A stretch of DNA of 57,421 nt from Promethearchaeota archaeon (GTDB taxonomy: Archaea > Asgardarchaeota > Lokiarchaeia > Sigyniarchaeales > SOKP01), in contig SHMW01000018.1 in NCBI GenBank assembly GCA_008080735.1, positions 1 through 57,421 on the forward strand, given 5' to 3'. Shown piece after piece: positions 27,182 through 36,627 of this stretch. How positions within the stretch are numbered: the first letter of the stretch is position 1; every line of letters starts with the position of its first letter. Both the position numbers and the translations under genes were made by a program. The notes under the pieces were generated by a model, which saw only the letters and a program-made list of their open reading frames with translations, was not told where the DNA came from and did no database searches.

Positions 27182-28186
27182 TTAATTATTATTTTCTTTT
27201 TGTAAAGTCTCTAAATCAATTTTTTTGGTAAGAAGTTTTTCATTATTTTCTTCTTGAATCAAGAAAAATAAATATTCATTAATATGTGGGATAATTGGAG
27301 AGATGAAGAGAAGCTCTTCTTCGGGATACCACTCATCGATAGTCTGGTTCATTATTTCCTTTTCAAAAAATTCCTTAACATGAGTAATCTTAACGGAAAT
27401 TTCCCTAAAATTCTTTTCTGTATTATTACTCACCAGAATCTCAAGTTCACTGGAATCTTCGACCATATCTATATCTACGATCTCGAAAGGTCTCTGTAGA
27501 CTATACTCTCCTCCCTCTTTTTTGGTTGGATCAAAAATTTTGATATTTGAAAATGAAGAATCACCCATAATATGGCTCACATCAATTCCTTTCAATGCTA
27601 AAAAAGAGATTGCTTTTTGTTTTTTAATCGAACTTGAATCTCTCTCTTTTATCACAGAAGAAAAATATTTCTTACACGTATTGCGGATATCCTCCTTTAT
27701 TTCCTTTTTAGTTTCTTCGCCTTCTTGAATACATTGCTTAATTTTCGGTGTTTTGATTACCTCATCTCTTGCGATTTCGCATTCGATAACTTCGTATAGC
27801 TCCTCATCGTATTTTTCTTTAATGAGCTCTGTTATTTTTCTGATTAATTCATCGCCAAAAATATCTAAATCATTCGGTAGAGAAATAATAATGATAATAG
27901 TTTCGGGAGTTTCTTTTTGTAATCCTGCCCGACGCTTTTCTCGTTCAGATTTTGCAAGAAATTTTTTCCCAAAGAAGGTATAACCTTTATATTCCAAATC
28001 GATATGATCCAACGCTTCACTCTCTTCGAGTTCTAGGAACCAAATAGGATGATATTTAATAGGACGCATGAAGGATTTATTATCCTTTAACTCCTCATTT
28101 GGAAACATAATAAGCGGAATATGGCCTTTCTCCTCATCAAAATAGAGGACATACACGTAGCATAATTCTTCTAAGGGATTCTTCAT
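27182..28186 (-). CDS. Longin-like domain protein, unknown function
   Basis: The 334-residue product is soluble. Residues 8-130 form an alternating strand/helix pattern beginning YVYVLYFDEEKGHIPLIMFP, then PIWFLELEESEALDHIDLEY and TIIIIISLPNDLDIFGDELIRKITELI, which resembles the longin-type domains that abound in Asgard archaea. The middle is a charged helical linker and the C-terminal part a beta-rich domain (LEILVSNNTEKNFREISVKITHV). Longin folds in eukaryotes serve as adaptors in membrane traffic and as GTPase regulators; here the role is unknown. It is the first gene of a pair with the GNAT enzyme. Longin assignment is by pattern only. Confidence 0.65.
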   Translation of the reverse strand: MKNPLEELCYVYVLYFDEEKGHIPLIMFPNEELKDNKSFMRPIKYHPIWFLELEESEALDHIDLEYKGYTFFGKKFLAKSEREKRRAGLQKETPETIIIIISLPNDLDIFGDELIRKITELIKEKYDEELYEVIECEIARDEVIKTPKIKQCIQEGEETKKEIKEDIRNTCKKYFSSVIKERDSSSIKKQKAISFLALKGIDVSHIMGDSSFSNIKIFDPTKKEGGEYSLQRPFEIVDIDMVEDSSELEILVSNNTEKNFREISVKITHVKEFFEKEIMNQTIDEWYPEEELLFISPIIPHINEYLFFLIQEENNEKLLTKKIDLETLQKENNN

Positions 28187-28322
28187 TTTGCTATGATTTT
28201 ATCTAATTTTCACTAATTCTAAGTGTTTTTAAATTAAATATCAACAAAACAATTAAATAATTCTTAAACTAAAAATTTTTACAATAGCAAAAAATTTTTA
28301 ATTATTAAGGAGTGAACGAGAT

Positions 28323-29411
28323 ATGAAAATAACTGATGTTAAAACTCATATGTTAGAATTAGACTTTAAAATTAAAATAGGCTCGATGCCGCGATTTAAA
28401 GCTTGTGGACTTTATACTAATCTAATAACGGACGAAGGTATTGACGGATGGGCACTTTCCCATTGGAATTTAAGCAATTTAGCACAAAAACAATTCATTG
28501 ATGAAGCATTAAAAAAACTTGTAATTGGAAAAGACCCCTTCATGACGGAAGAGATTTTTTATCAAATCTACCAAAATACCAATCGGATAATGTTTGGGAT
28601 TCCTCAAGCAACCTCTGCTATTCAGATTGCGTGTTGGGATATTATCGGTAAAGCGACGGGTCAACCCATCTATAAATTACTTGGAGGAATGAAAAGGAAA
28701 GTAAAAGCTTACGCATCTATGCCAAGAGGATATAAAGCAAAAGCAGCAGCTGGAGCTGTAGAAGCGGTGACCAATCCCGAATTGGGAGGATTTAAAGCAG
28801 TAAAGTTACGAATAGGAAATGGCGCAAAAAAGGACGAAAAATTACTAAAAGAAGTGAGAGATGCGTTTCCTAAACTCGATATTATGGTAGATGCAAATTC
28901 CGCCTATCATTCTGTAACGGAAGCGTTAGAGATTGCAAAAATTTGCGAGAAATATAATGTTACTTGGTTAGAAGAACCAATCCCAACAGATAACCTTAAC
29001 GCCCTTGCTAAGCTTCGTAAATTAAGTCCAGTACCGATTGCAGGGGGAGAAAACGATATGGGCATCTTCCGATTTGAAGATATTCTTTCGAAAGATACTT
29101 TCGATATTGTTCAACCCGATGTGACTCGCAGCGGAGGTTTCCTCCAATTAAAAAAAATTGACGCAATGGCGGAAGTGAAAGGTGTGCGCTGCATACCCCA
29201 TATATTCGGCTTCGGCCATATTCTCGCAGCAAATCTCCATTATGTTATGTCTACGAGATGTGAATGGTGTGAATTCCCCTTTATTCCAGATGAATATCAA
29301 CTTTTAGAAGCACCAATCAAATGTGAGAAGGGATATGTCAAAGCATTAGATAAGCCAGGACTAGGAGTTGAGATCAATCAAGAAATGTTCGAGGAAAACG
29401 TAATTTCTTAA
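28323..29411 (+). CDS. Mandelate racemase/muconate lactonizing enzyme family protein
   Basis: The 362-residue product is an enolase-superfamily enzyme. The TIM-barrel catalytic lysine is in FKAVKLRIGN, and the three metal ligands are in IMVDANSAY, TWLEEPIP and IAGGENDMG. The C-terminal catalytic region is in CIPHIFGFGH, with a His where mandelate-racemase-type members have the general base. These enzymes take a proton from the carbon next to a carboxylate, often in sugar-acid dehydration; this exact substrate cannot be read. Shine-Dalgarno AAGGAGTGA lies about eight bases before the ATG. Confidence 0.9.
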   Translation: MKITDVKTHMLELDFKIKIGSMPRFKACGLYTNLITDEGIDGWALSHWNLSNLAQKQFIDEALKKLVIGKDPFMTEEIFYQIYQNTNRIMFGIPQATSAIQIACWDIIGKATGQPIYKLLGGMKRKVKAYASMPRGYKAKAAAGAVEAVTNPELGGFKAVKLRIGNGAKKDEKLLKEVRDAFPKLDIMVDANSAYHSVTEALEIAKICEKYNVTWLEEPIPTDNLNALAKLRKLSPVPIAGGENDMGIFRFEDILSKDTFDIVQPDVTRSGGFLQLKKIDAMAEVKGVRCIPHIFGFGHILAANLHYVMSTRCEWCEFPFIPDEYQLLEAPIKCEKGYVKALDKPGLGVEINQEMFEENVIS

Positions 29412-29610
29412 ATCTTTCATTTTTCCATTTATCTGTGTGTTACTCGAGTGAATTTTTAAAAATTTATAATCTAAATATTGAAGCCCTATTTCTATTTTTC
29501 TGATGAAATCAGATAACGGTTTTTGTAAATAATTTATATGGTGTAGTTTTATCAAATTGCTTTAACACTAAAGAATTATACAATAAAATAAAGAAGGTGA
29601 GCAGACTAAA

Positions 29611-30057
29611 ATGCCAGTACGGACAGGACAAGCTATATGGGAAGGAAGTCTTAAAAGAGGAAAAGGAGAAATGGAAACCGAGAGTGGTGCTTTAAAGGCA
29701 TCGTATACGTTTGGATCCAGATTTCAACAAAAAAAGGGGTCAAATCCCGATGAACTTATCGCTGCGGCACATGCAGGGTGTTTTTCGCAAGCGCTCGCGT
29801 TAGTTTTAGGTGAGAAAGGTTTTGAACCAACAAGGATAGAGACCACTGCTAAGGTGACTATAAAAGATGTAGATGGAGCTCCAACTATTACTTCATCGAA
29901 ATTGACAAGTGAGGCGGCTGTTCCTGAAATTGAAGAAAACACATTCCGAGAAATCGCAAGTAAAGCTAAGGAAGTATGCCCGGTCAGTAGAGCTTTAGGT
30001 GCTATTTCTGTTGAAGTCGATGTAAAACTTGTTCCAGAGAGCTATATCGTGTCATAA
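29611..30057 (+). CDS. OsmC/Ohr-family peroxide-reducing protein
   Basis: The 148-residue product has the two conserved cysteines of OsmC proteins, Cys57 in AAAHAGCFSQAL and Cys123 in EVCPVSRALG, and a conserved N-terminal Arg region (GSRFQQKKGSNPDEL). It is of OsmC rather than Ohr type by the AHAGCF pattern. The family reduces organic hydroperoxides with thiol cofactors, a likely oxygen-protection gene in an anaerobe. The start has an AAGAAGGTGAG sequence upstream. It is encoded alone. Confidence 0.93.
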   Translation: MPVRTGQAIWEGSLKRGKGEMETESGALKASYTFGSRFQQKKGSNPDELIAAAHAGCFSQALALVLGEKGFEPTRIETTAKVTIKDVDGAPTITSSKLTSEAAVPEIEENTFREIASKAKEVCPVSRALGAISVEVDVKLVPESYIVS

Positions 30058-30234
30058 ATTTCGCTGAAGCATTTCTCATATATTTCGAGAAAACTTTAAA
30101 AATTTTTTATACTCTCTTCCACCTTTTCTTTATGGTCTATAACTAACAATAATAAATGGACTATAAAAGATTATTATTTATTCGAGAATAAATTCACTTA
30201 ATTCAATCTCAATTTGAATAAAAAAGAAAATACC

Positions 30235-31005
30235 ATGGAAAAAACACAATTTACTCGGGAATTTGAAGATTTCGGGATTAAAATGTACGTGCTCGCGATT
30301 CTCTCCATAATAAGCATTTTTACAGGTGGACTTATCCAATTAGCGATGTTTATTATTATGCTATTCGCACTCGGGGATATCAAGAAAGCCAATCTAGAAA
30401 TGCAAAACGAGAAACTAGAGAATTTTCGAAAATATATAATATATGCGGTAATTGTCGGTATCGTGGGAGCTATTTTAATCATCGCCATAATCGCTATTAT
30501 AGTAGTTCTTTTCTTTGTTTCACTTCCAGGATTTACCTTTAGTGCTCCGATAACTGTTTCAGAATTCCAACAGATTTCTCCCTTAATTGAAATTCTATTG
30601 TTAATATTATTAGGTGGGCTTCCAGTAGGAGCAATTGCTTTAGGACTCCTTGTTATGGCATGGAATAACTTCTATATGTTCTTATCGAGAAATTCTGGGT
30701 TATTCCCGGCCCATGTTGCCGAAAAAGCTACAGAAGGAGCGGCTAAAATAAAAAAATCATATCTATATTTGCTTATTTCATTGATAATCGGAGCAGTGCT
30801 GGTTTTAATTGCGTTCTTTGTTTATCCTCAAATCGAAGCTATAATCATTGATTTTATTGAAGGAACAACTCCCTCAGTAGAACAATTTGGAGGACTCATC
30901 GCTCTTTTTGCCATTCCTGGCATAGGGATCGCGATCCTCGGAATAGCAAGCTTTATCCTAATGATTCTTGGGTATTTCAGGCTCTCAGAATTAAAACATC
31001 TTTAA
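30235..31005 (+). CDS. Polytopic membrane protein, unknown function
   Basis: The frame opens at TTG 30214, but the ATG at 30235 is the more likely start (MEKTQFTREFEDFGIKMYVLAILSII). The product of about 256 residues has roughly five or six transmembrane helices with an internal duplication-like layout: helix pair, loop, helix pair. The segment RNSGLFPAHVAEKATEGAAKIKKS forms a cytoplasmic loop. It resembles archaeal DUF973/DUF996-like membrane proteins only in general build. Nothing suggests a substrate. Confidence 0.65.
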   Translation: MEKTQFTREFEDFGIKMYVLAILSIISIFTGGLIQLAMFIIMLFALGDIKKANLEMQNEKLENFRKYIIYAVIVGIVGAILIIAIIAIIVVLFFVSLPGFTFSAPITVSEFQQISPLIEILLLILLGGLPVGAIALGLLVMAWNNFYMFLSRNSGLFPAHVAEKATEGAAKIKKSYLYLLISLIIGAVLVLIAFFVYPQIEAIIIDFIEGTTPSVEQFGGLIALFAIPGIGIAILGIASFILMILGYFRLSELKHL

Positions 31006-31019
31006 TCTTTAATTATTTT

Positions 31020-31838
31020 TTATTTTTTCTTTATTGCGTATAACATATGAACATCTAAAATAGTTTCTCTTGTCTCATCTCCATAATCTATACTAAAGCC
31101 TTTTCTTTCTAAAAACTCTGTTAATTCCATGAGCAGATTTTCCCCTTCAGGAATATGTTGATGCACCTCCATAGCAATTTGCTGAATTTTTGGCCAATCA
31201 TGTTCTTCTATTCCTGCGATCACGTGTTTTTCATAATTTTCCGCATCGATCTTTAGTAAATCGATTTTTTGAATAGTATATTTCTCAATTATTTTAGAAA
31301 GAGGGGTTATATGACAACGTATTGACTCACTTGAGTAGAAATTCTGTAATCCTCTTCTGACGACCCAATTTCTTAAAAATTTTGGGACAATTCGAGCAAT
31401 AGGTAGCTCTTGGCAAATTGTTTCTTTATAATGTTTCACATAAAGATCTGTTTTACGCTCTAGATCGAATGGTACTGCTGTAGAATCACCACTAACTTTT
31501 GGATAGTAATTAAATTCGGTCTCCTTTTCCTCTTCTCCAAGTCCTACATTAAAAAGCATAATTTGGGATTCTAACGGTTTCAAATTAGCCTCCAGAACCT
31601 CAAAGATTTGGGGAATAGGTTCAAATGCATATATAGAAAGTTTTGAGGCTTGAGTTAAAGTAAATAAAGAGAATAATCCAATATTCGCACCAACGTCCAC
31701 TATCACATCATTGTTGTTAATTTCAATTCCTCTCTTAAGATATTCTTTTTCTACAAATATCTCATCATATACATATAATGCCGTTAACTCATCAATACAA
31801 TATATTGTGTCTCCATTTGGTAAACGAATTTCTTTCAT
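31020..31838 (-). CDS. FkbM-family S-adenosylmethionine methyltransferase
   Basis: The 272-residue product has the SAM-binding motif IVDVGANIGLFSLF, motif II AFEPIPQIFEVLEANL, and the FkbM hallmark DLLKIDAENYEKHVIAG. FkbM enzymes O-methylate sugars, lipids or polyketides. The gene is divergent from the beta-mannosidase, so it may belong functionally to the glycan locus that starts there, but no shared motif proves it. Convergent with the membrane protein upstream in coordinates. Confidence 0.9.
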   Translation of the reverse strand: MKEIRLPNGDTIYCIDELTALYVYDEIFVEKEYLKRGIEINNNDVIVDVGANIGLFSLFTLTQASKLSIYAFEPIPQIFEVLEANLKPLESQIMLFNVGLGEEEKETEFNYYPKVSGDSTAVPFDLERKTDLYVKHYKETICQELPIARIVPKFLRNWVVRRGLQNFYSSESIRCHITPLSKIIEKYTIQKIDLLKIDAENYEKHVIAGIEEHDWPKIQQIAMEVHQHIPEGENLLMELTEFLERKGFSIDYGDETRETILDVHMLYAIKKK

Positions 31839-32048
31839 GATGCTAGAAAGGTCTTAGTTAATGAATATAAAATATAAAGGAATAATTCTTGATATTAATA
31901 TTAAAGCTAAATTATATTTAAAATATTCAATGGGGCGTTACTCATTTCTAATAAGAATAATTCAATAAAAATTACCAACTGGAAGCTCAAAAATGCAGAA
32001 AAAGATATTAGCATTGATATCATTACTCCAGAAACGGTATTTGGAGCT

Positions 32049-34535
32049 TTGGTTAAAAAAAAGATTATAGAAAATCCTTTTTACGGATTAAATGAAAAGA
32101 AAGTTAAATGGGTATATGAATCAACTTGGAATTATACTGCTAAATTTGATCTTAAAGAAGACTTTTTGAAAAGTTCCGTTATTTTTCTAGAATTAGAAGG
32201 TCTGGACACAATTGCTGACATTTATTTAAATGGCGAATTACTGGATTCAGTGAAAAATATGTTTCGATCCTATAAATACTCAGTCAAATCAAAATTGAAA
32301 AAAACCTCCAATAACCTTACACTATTCTTTCATAGCCCAACAGAATTTGCTAAAGATATGATTGATAAATATGATATGAAATTAAACACAGGGGAAGAAA
32401 ATCGGGCATTTCCCGGAGTACCATACCTAAGAAAAGCGCAATATTCTTTTGGTTGGGATTGGGGTCCAATTCTACCGGACATTGGAATTTGGAAAGATGT
32501 AAAATTAACTGCTATGAATACGCCAAAGATTGAATCAATATATGTTTTTCAAGATTTTAAATATGACCAAAATACCAATGAGATAAACTCTGTAAATCTA
32601 AATATAAATATCGAAATTGAGAGCGTCTTTGATAATATTTCAAATCAAGACATGGATTTATTGTGTATTTTAAAAGATCCCCATGGAAAAAGTATCCAAA
32701 AGGAGAAAACCGTTAACTCTTTGAAGGAAGGCATTCAATTTAAAATAGACAATCCAAAACTCTGGTGGACACATGATCTAGGCCTACAAAACCTCTATAA
32801 CTTAACTATTCAACTAAGAAATAATGAAATACTCGATGAGTATCAACAAAAAATAGGATTGAGAGATCTAAAATTAATAAGAAATTCCGATAAATGGGGA
32901 AAAAGTTTCTATTTTCAATTAAATGGCATACCAATCTTTGCGAAAGGAGCCAATTGGATTCCAGTGGATAGCTTCATTCCCAGAGGAAAACGAGCAGGAT
33001 TATATGAGATGAATCTACATTTTGCAAAAGAAGCCAATATGAATATGATCCGAGTATGGGGTGGCGGGATATATGAAGATGAGTTGTTTTATCAAATTTG
33101 TAATAAGTTGGGCATATTAGTATGGCAAGATTTTCCCTTCGCGTGTGCTATTTATCCCATTCATGATGAATTTTATGAAAATATTCAACAAGAATTTAAG
33201 GATAACATCAAACGACTGAGAAATCATCCCTCTTTAGCCTTATGGTGCGGAAACAATGAAATCGAATATTTATGGAATTTTCTAAAAGTATCGGCGGGAA
33301 TAACTGATGAGGAAATCGAAAAGAATTATAAAAAAGGATATGTGAAAATATTCGAAAACATGCTTCCAAGGACCCTCGAAAAACTCGACCCTAATCGTCC
33401 CTTCTGGCCCAGTTCTCCCTCAAATGGTCATTGCGGAATGAGTTTAGGGACCATTAATTCAAACTCTCCTGATGAAGGAGATTCTCATTATTGGAGTGTA
33501 TGGCATGGAGGTAAGCCGTTTAGAGCGTATCGACGATTCAATTCAAGATTCATGTCCGAATTTGGATTTGAATCTTTTCCCTCCTTGAAAACGATATCAA
33601 GCTTTTGTCCAAAAGATCAATATTATATTAATTCTCCAATTATGGAAAACCACCAAAAAAACGATGCCGGAAATGATCTTATAATGCGCTATATTAAAAG
33701 GCGGTATAATGTACCCAAGGATTTTCGAAAACAGGTTATTCTCTCTCAAATTACTCAAGCGGAAGCAGTCGAGTATGGAGTAAAATATTGGCGTTCGCAG
33801 ACTGCCAATTTCCATTGTATGGGATCCCTTTATTGGCAATTGAATGATTGCTGGCCAGTAGCAAGCTGGTCTTCAATTGACTATTACGGACGTTGGAAAG
33901 CACTACATTATTTAGCTAAGAGGTTTTATCAACCCATTATCGTTGAGGTGTATGTCACTACAAAGAAAATAGAATTTGCACTCATTAATGATTCATTGGT
34001 CTCTTATGATGTCATTTTACAATTGAATATTTTAAATTCAGGTGGTCAAATCGTAAAAAGATCTAATTCTGGATATGAACTAAATGCGATGGAAAGTAAA
34101 AAAGGAGATCTCGTTGAAATTAAAGATTTAGCAAGTTCGATGGATTTGAAAAACGATTGCATTGTATTTTATACATTAATGAATAAGAATACAAAAAATA
34201 TAATATATCGAGGATTTAAATTATTTGATAGCCCCAATTCTTTTCATCTCAAAGATCCCCATCTCAAATTTCATATTTATGAAACGTCTGATAATGAGAC
34301 TGAGAATTGCAAGCTCAACATTCAAATAACTTCTGAAAATATATCATTATATACATTCATCGAATCAGATATTGTCGATTTTATAGCATCTGATAATTTC
34401 TTTGCAATGGAACCAAATGAATTAAGAAAAATTGAGATTAGAATCACTAAAAACAAAAATTTCTCAAAAAAATATACATCAAATGAAATCAAAGAATCCT
34501 TTCGAGTAAACTCCTTATACGATCTGCTAACCTAA
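32049..34535 (+). CDS. Beta-mannosidase-like glycoside hydrolase family 2 enzyme
   Basis: The product is 828 residues from the TTG at 32049. GH2 landmarks are the jelly-roll start (DTIADIYLNGELLDSV), AQYSFGWDWGPILPDIGIW, the acid/base WCGNNEIEY, and the nucleophile MSEFGFESFP. The overall order matches beta-mannosidases. It hydrolyses terminal beta-mannose units. Frame reading shows homologous sequence upstream of the TTG (NWKLKNAEKDISIDIITPETV, from about 31977), yet no ATG, GTG or TTG precedes it back to the stop at 31908, so the start codon is unusual or lost. No signal peptide is visible, so oligosaccharides are probably imported first. It is the first gene of the glycan locus on the plus strand. 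Confidence 0.88.
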   Translation: MVKKKIIENPFYGLNEKKVKWVYESTWNYTAKFDLKEDFLKSSVIFLELEGLDTIADIYLNGELLDSVKNMFRSYKYSVKSKLKKTSNNLTLFFHSPTEFAKDMIDKYDMKLNTGEENRAFPGVPYLRKAQYSFGWDWGPILPDIGIWKDVKLTAMNTPKIESIYVFQDFKYDQNTNEINSVNLNINIEIESVFDNISNQDMDLLCILKDPHGKSIQKEKTVNSLKEGIQFKIDNPKLWWTHDLGLQNLYNLTIQLRNNEILDEYQQKIGLRDLKLIRNSDKWGKSFYFQLNGIPIFAKGANWIPVDSFIPRGKRAGLYEMNLHFAKEANMNMIRVWGGGIYEDELFYQICNKLGILVWQDFPFACAIYPIHDEFYENIQQEFKDNIKRLRNHPSLALWCGNNEIEYLWNFLKVSAGITDEEIEKNYKKGYVKIFENMLPRTLEKLDPNRPFWPSSPSNGHCGMSLGTINSNSPDEGDSHYWSVWHGGKPFRAYRRFNSRFMSEFGFESFPSLKTISSFCPKDQYYINSPIMENHQKNDAGNDLIMRYIKRRYNVPKDFRKQVILSQITQAEAVEYGVKYWRSQTANFHCMGSLYWQLNDCWPVASWSSIDYYGRWKALHYLAKRFYQPIIVEVYVTTKKIEFALINDSLVSYDVILQLNILNSGGQIVKRSNSGYELNAMESKKGDLVEIKDLASSMDLKNDCIVFYTLMNKNTKNIIYRGFKLFDSPNSFHLKDPHLKFHIYETSDNETENCKLNIQITSENISLYTFIESDIVDFIASDNFFAMEPNELRKIEIRITKNKNFSKKYTSNEIKESFRVNSLYDLLT

Positions 34536-34555
34536 TTTCAATACTATTTCTATTT

Positions 34556-36538
34556 TCAGATATCTTTTATTCTTGAAAATAATTTGGCAAACTGGGAGTC
34601 TTTCCGATAAAATACTGGCGGTTTTCCTATTGGAGCTTGAACATTCGTCCATCCTCCCTCATATTCATCTCCATTCCATATATGAATCCATAAATCCTTC
34701 GGCAGATATACTCTCCATAGGGACTTTTTTGGTTTTATAACTGGAGCGATTAGGAGATCTGCGCCTAAGAGATATTGATATTTAAGATTATGAAAAATTA
34801 TATCATCAGGATAATGTAAAAAACAACCCCTCATAATGGGCAAGCCTTTCTTTTGATATTCCTCAGACAGTCTTTCCAAATAAGGCTTTAGATGAACATG
34901 AACCTTGACCATTTTACTCAAATGTTCCAAAGTTTCTTTATCGGAATCAAATTGCCAGTTATCCCAAGGGCGAATTCCTTCATGAGTTCGCATAACCACA
35001 GAAAAGGCAGCAAGCTCCGCCCATCTCATAAAGACTTCTTTCGTGCGTTTGAAATCTCCTAGAGAATGAAAACCTCCTATATCGAAATGAAAATATCCAA
35101 TACCACAGAGTCCCGCAGAAATACCTGCGGGAATAACAGAGGCAAGCCCATCATCTATACTCCAAGTTACTAATTGATCTCCCGCCCATATCATGGGAGC
35201 ATATTTGGATGAGTGAGTATACCCAGAACGCATAAAGAATGTTACCTTGTCCAGAGAATCGCTTTTTTTGAGAGCTTCATAATTTACTTTTGCCCATAAT
35301 ACGGGATATTGATTATGGAATTCTTCTCCACTTATTCCTGAATGACATGATACATCAATGGGAGTATATTCACCATAATCGCACATATAGCCATCCATCC
35401 CAATCTCAATCATATTTTTAATGATTACGGACTTAATCCAGTCAAACGTTTGAGGATTTGAAAGATCTAAAATTCCAAAGCAATTTTCTGCGGTAGAATC
35501 ATCATATAAAATCTCACCGTCTTTGATTTTTATAAGACATCCCTTCTCTAAAGCCTCATCGTGGAGTGGGGCTTTATCATTCAAATAAGGATTAATATAA
35601 CCAAGAAATTTGATTCCACTCTTGTTTAACTCCTCAATATATTGGGGCAAATCTGGATATAATTCTTCATCGTATTCCCAGTTCCAAAAGAGTTGCTTTC
35701 CTTGAGAAGTCATGTTGATTCCTTCCCAATCTTGACACCATACAGCATTTACGCTAATGTTATGCTCTTTTGCTTTAGAGATCTTTGCGTTAACTACCTC
35801 CCTTCCTCCTTGCAAACCTAGCCATAATCCATCATAGACCCAATCTACTAATTTCGGTTGTCTACCTAGGAATGAAGACAATTTGGACACAGTTTCTATT
35901 AATGAATTATATTTTCCAAGGATTATTTTATTCGGAATTTCCCAAATATATAAAACATGTTTTTGAGGATCTTTAAAATTGAATTTTGAATAATAAAATG
36001 TCTCAATATGGCAAAAATAATTATGAGAGGAGATATATGTTGGTTGCGGGAAATAAGTCGTATACCAGTCTCCTGTGATGGGAGGATCTCCTCGTCCCAC
36101 TCCTTGTTCTTCAACAAATAGAGGAAGTTCCTTACCCCTCATATTTATTTCAGAAAATTGCTCTCCACATCCAAATATGGCCTCTTCTTGTGAAGCTTTT
36201 ATTTTAATCCAAAATCTATTAATCTTTTTGTCATTGCATTCAGGATAGATTTCTATACAGTCTGTTTTCGTATTTTCGTTAATACTGATATCTAAGCTGT
36301 GGTCATTTGAGTTTAATTCAATTCTTAAAGTTCCCTCGCCTTCGGAAAGAATTCTGTAATTGGAAAGAGGGATCCTTCTTTTGAGTTTATCTCTAATTTT
36401 AAAATCTCCCATCCTCATTCTATACTTTCCTTTTGCAATGCCGATTTCGAATGCGGGATCTTTTTCTGTGTGATGGATGAATAAACAGCCTTTATAAAAA
36501 ATTTTAAATTCCTTTTCCATTAATTTCCATTCAAGCAT
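34556..36538 (-). CDS. GH31 glycosidase, YihQ-like subgroup
   Basis: The 660-residue product follows the YihQ branch of GH31: IFGCGEQFSEINMRGKELPL, EEQGVGRGDPP, VWCQDWEGINMTSQG, nucleophile Asp in GYMCDYGEYTP, acid/base in WAGDQLVTWS. YihQ itself is a sulfoquinovosidase whose sulfonate is held by a Gln/Arg/Trp set. Counting from the conserved Trp (WNW), the Gln is kept in CQDW but the Arg three residues before the Trp is Gln here (KQLFW), so a sulfoquinovose substrate is doubtful. It would release alpha-linked hexose. It is last in a four-gene operon with the oxidoreductase, NagB-like and amidohydrolase genes. Confidence 0.87.
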   Translation of the reverse strand: MLEWKLMEKEFKIFYKGCLFIHHTEKDPAFEIGIAKGKYRMRMGDFKIRDKLKRRIPLSNYRILSEGEGTLRIELNSNDHSLDISINENTKTDCIEIYPECNDKKINRFWIKIKASQEEAIFGCGEQFSEINMRGKELPLFVEEQGVGRGDPPITGDWYTTYFPQPTYISSHNYFCHIETFYYSKFNFKDPQKHVLYIWEIPNKIILGKYNSLIETVSKLSSFLGRQPKLVDWVYDGLWLGLQGGREVVNAKISKAKEHNISVNAVWCQDWEGINMTSQGKQLFWNWEYDEELYPDLPQYIEELNKSGIKFLGYINPYLNDKAPLHDEALEKGCLIKIKDGEILYDDSTAENCFGILDLSNPQTFDWIKSVIIKNMIEIGMDGYMCDYGEYTPIDVSCHSGISGEEFHNQYPVLWAKVNYEALKKSDSLDKVTFFMRSGYTHSSKYAPMIWAGDQLVTWSIDDGLASVIPAGISAGLCGIGYFHFDIGGFHSLGDFKRTKEVFMRWAELAAFSVVMRTHEGIRPWDNWQFDSDKETLEHLSKMVKVHVHLKPYLERLSEEYQKKGLPIMRGCFLHYPDDIIFHNLKYQYLLGADLLIAPVIKPKKSLWRVYLPKDLWIHIWNGDEYEGGWTNVQAPIGKPPVFYRKDSQFAKLFSRIKDI

Positions 36539-36627
36539 TATGACTCTTATTAAAAATTCATAGCTTAATGAATAAATTAATCATCTGTTATTTAAGAAGG
36601 AAATTATTACAAAAAAGGAAGAGTTTT

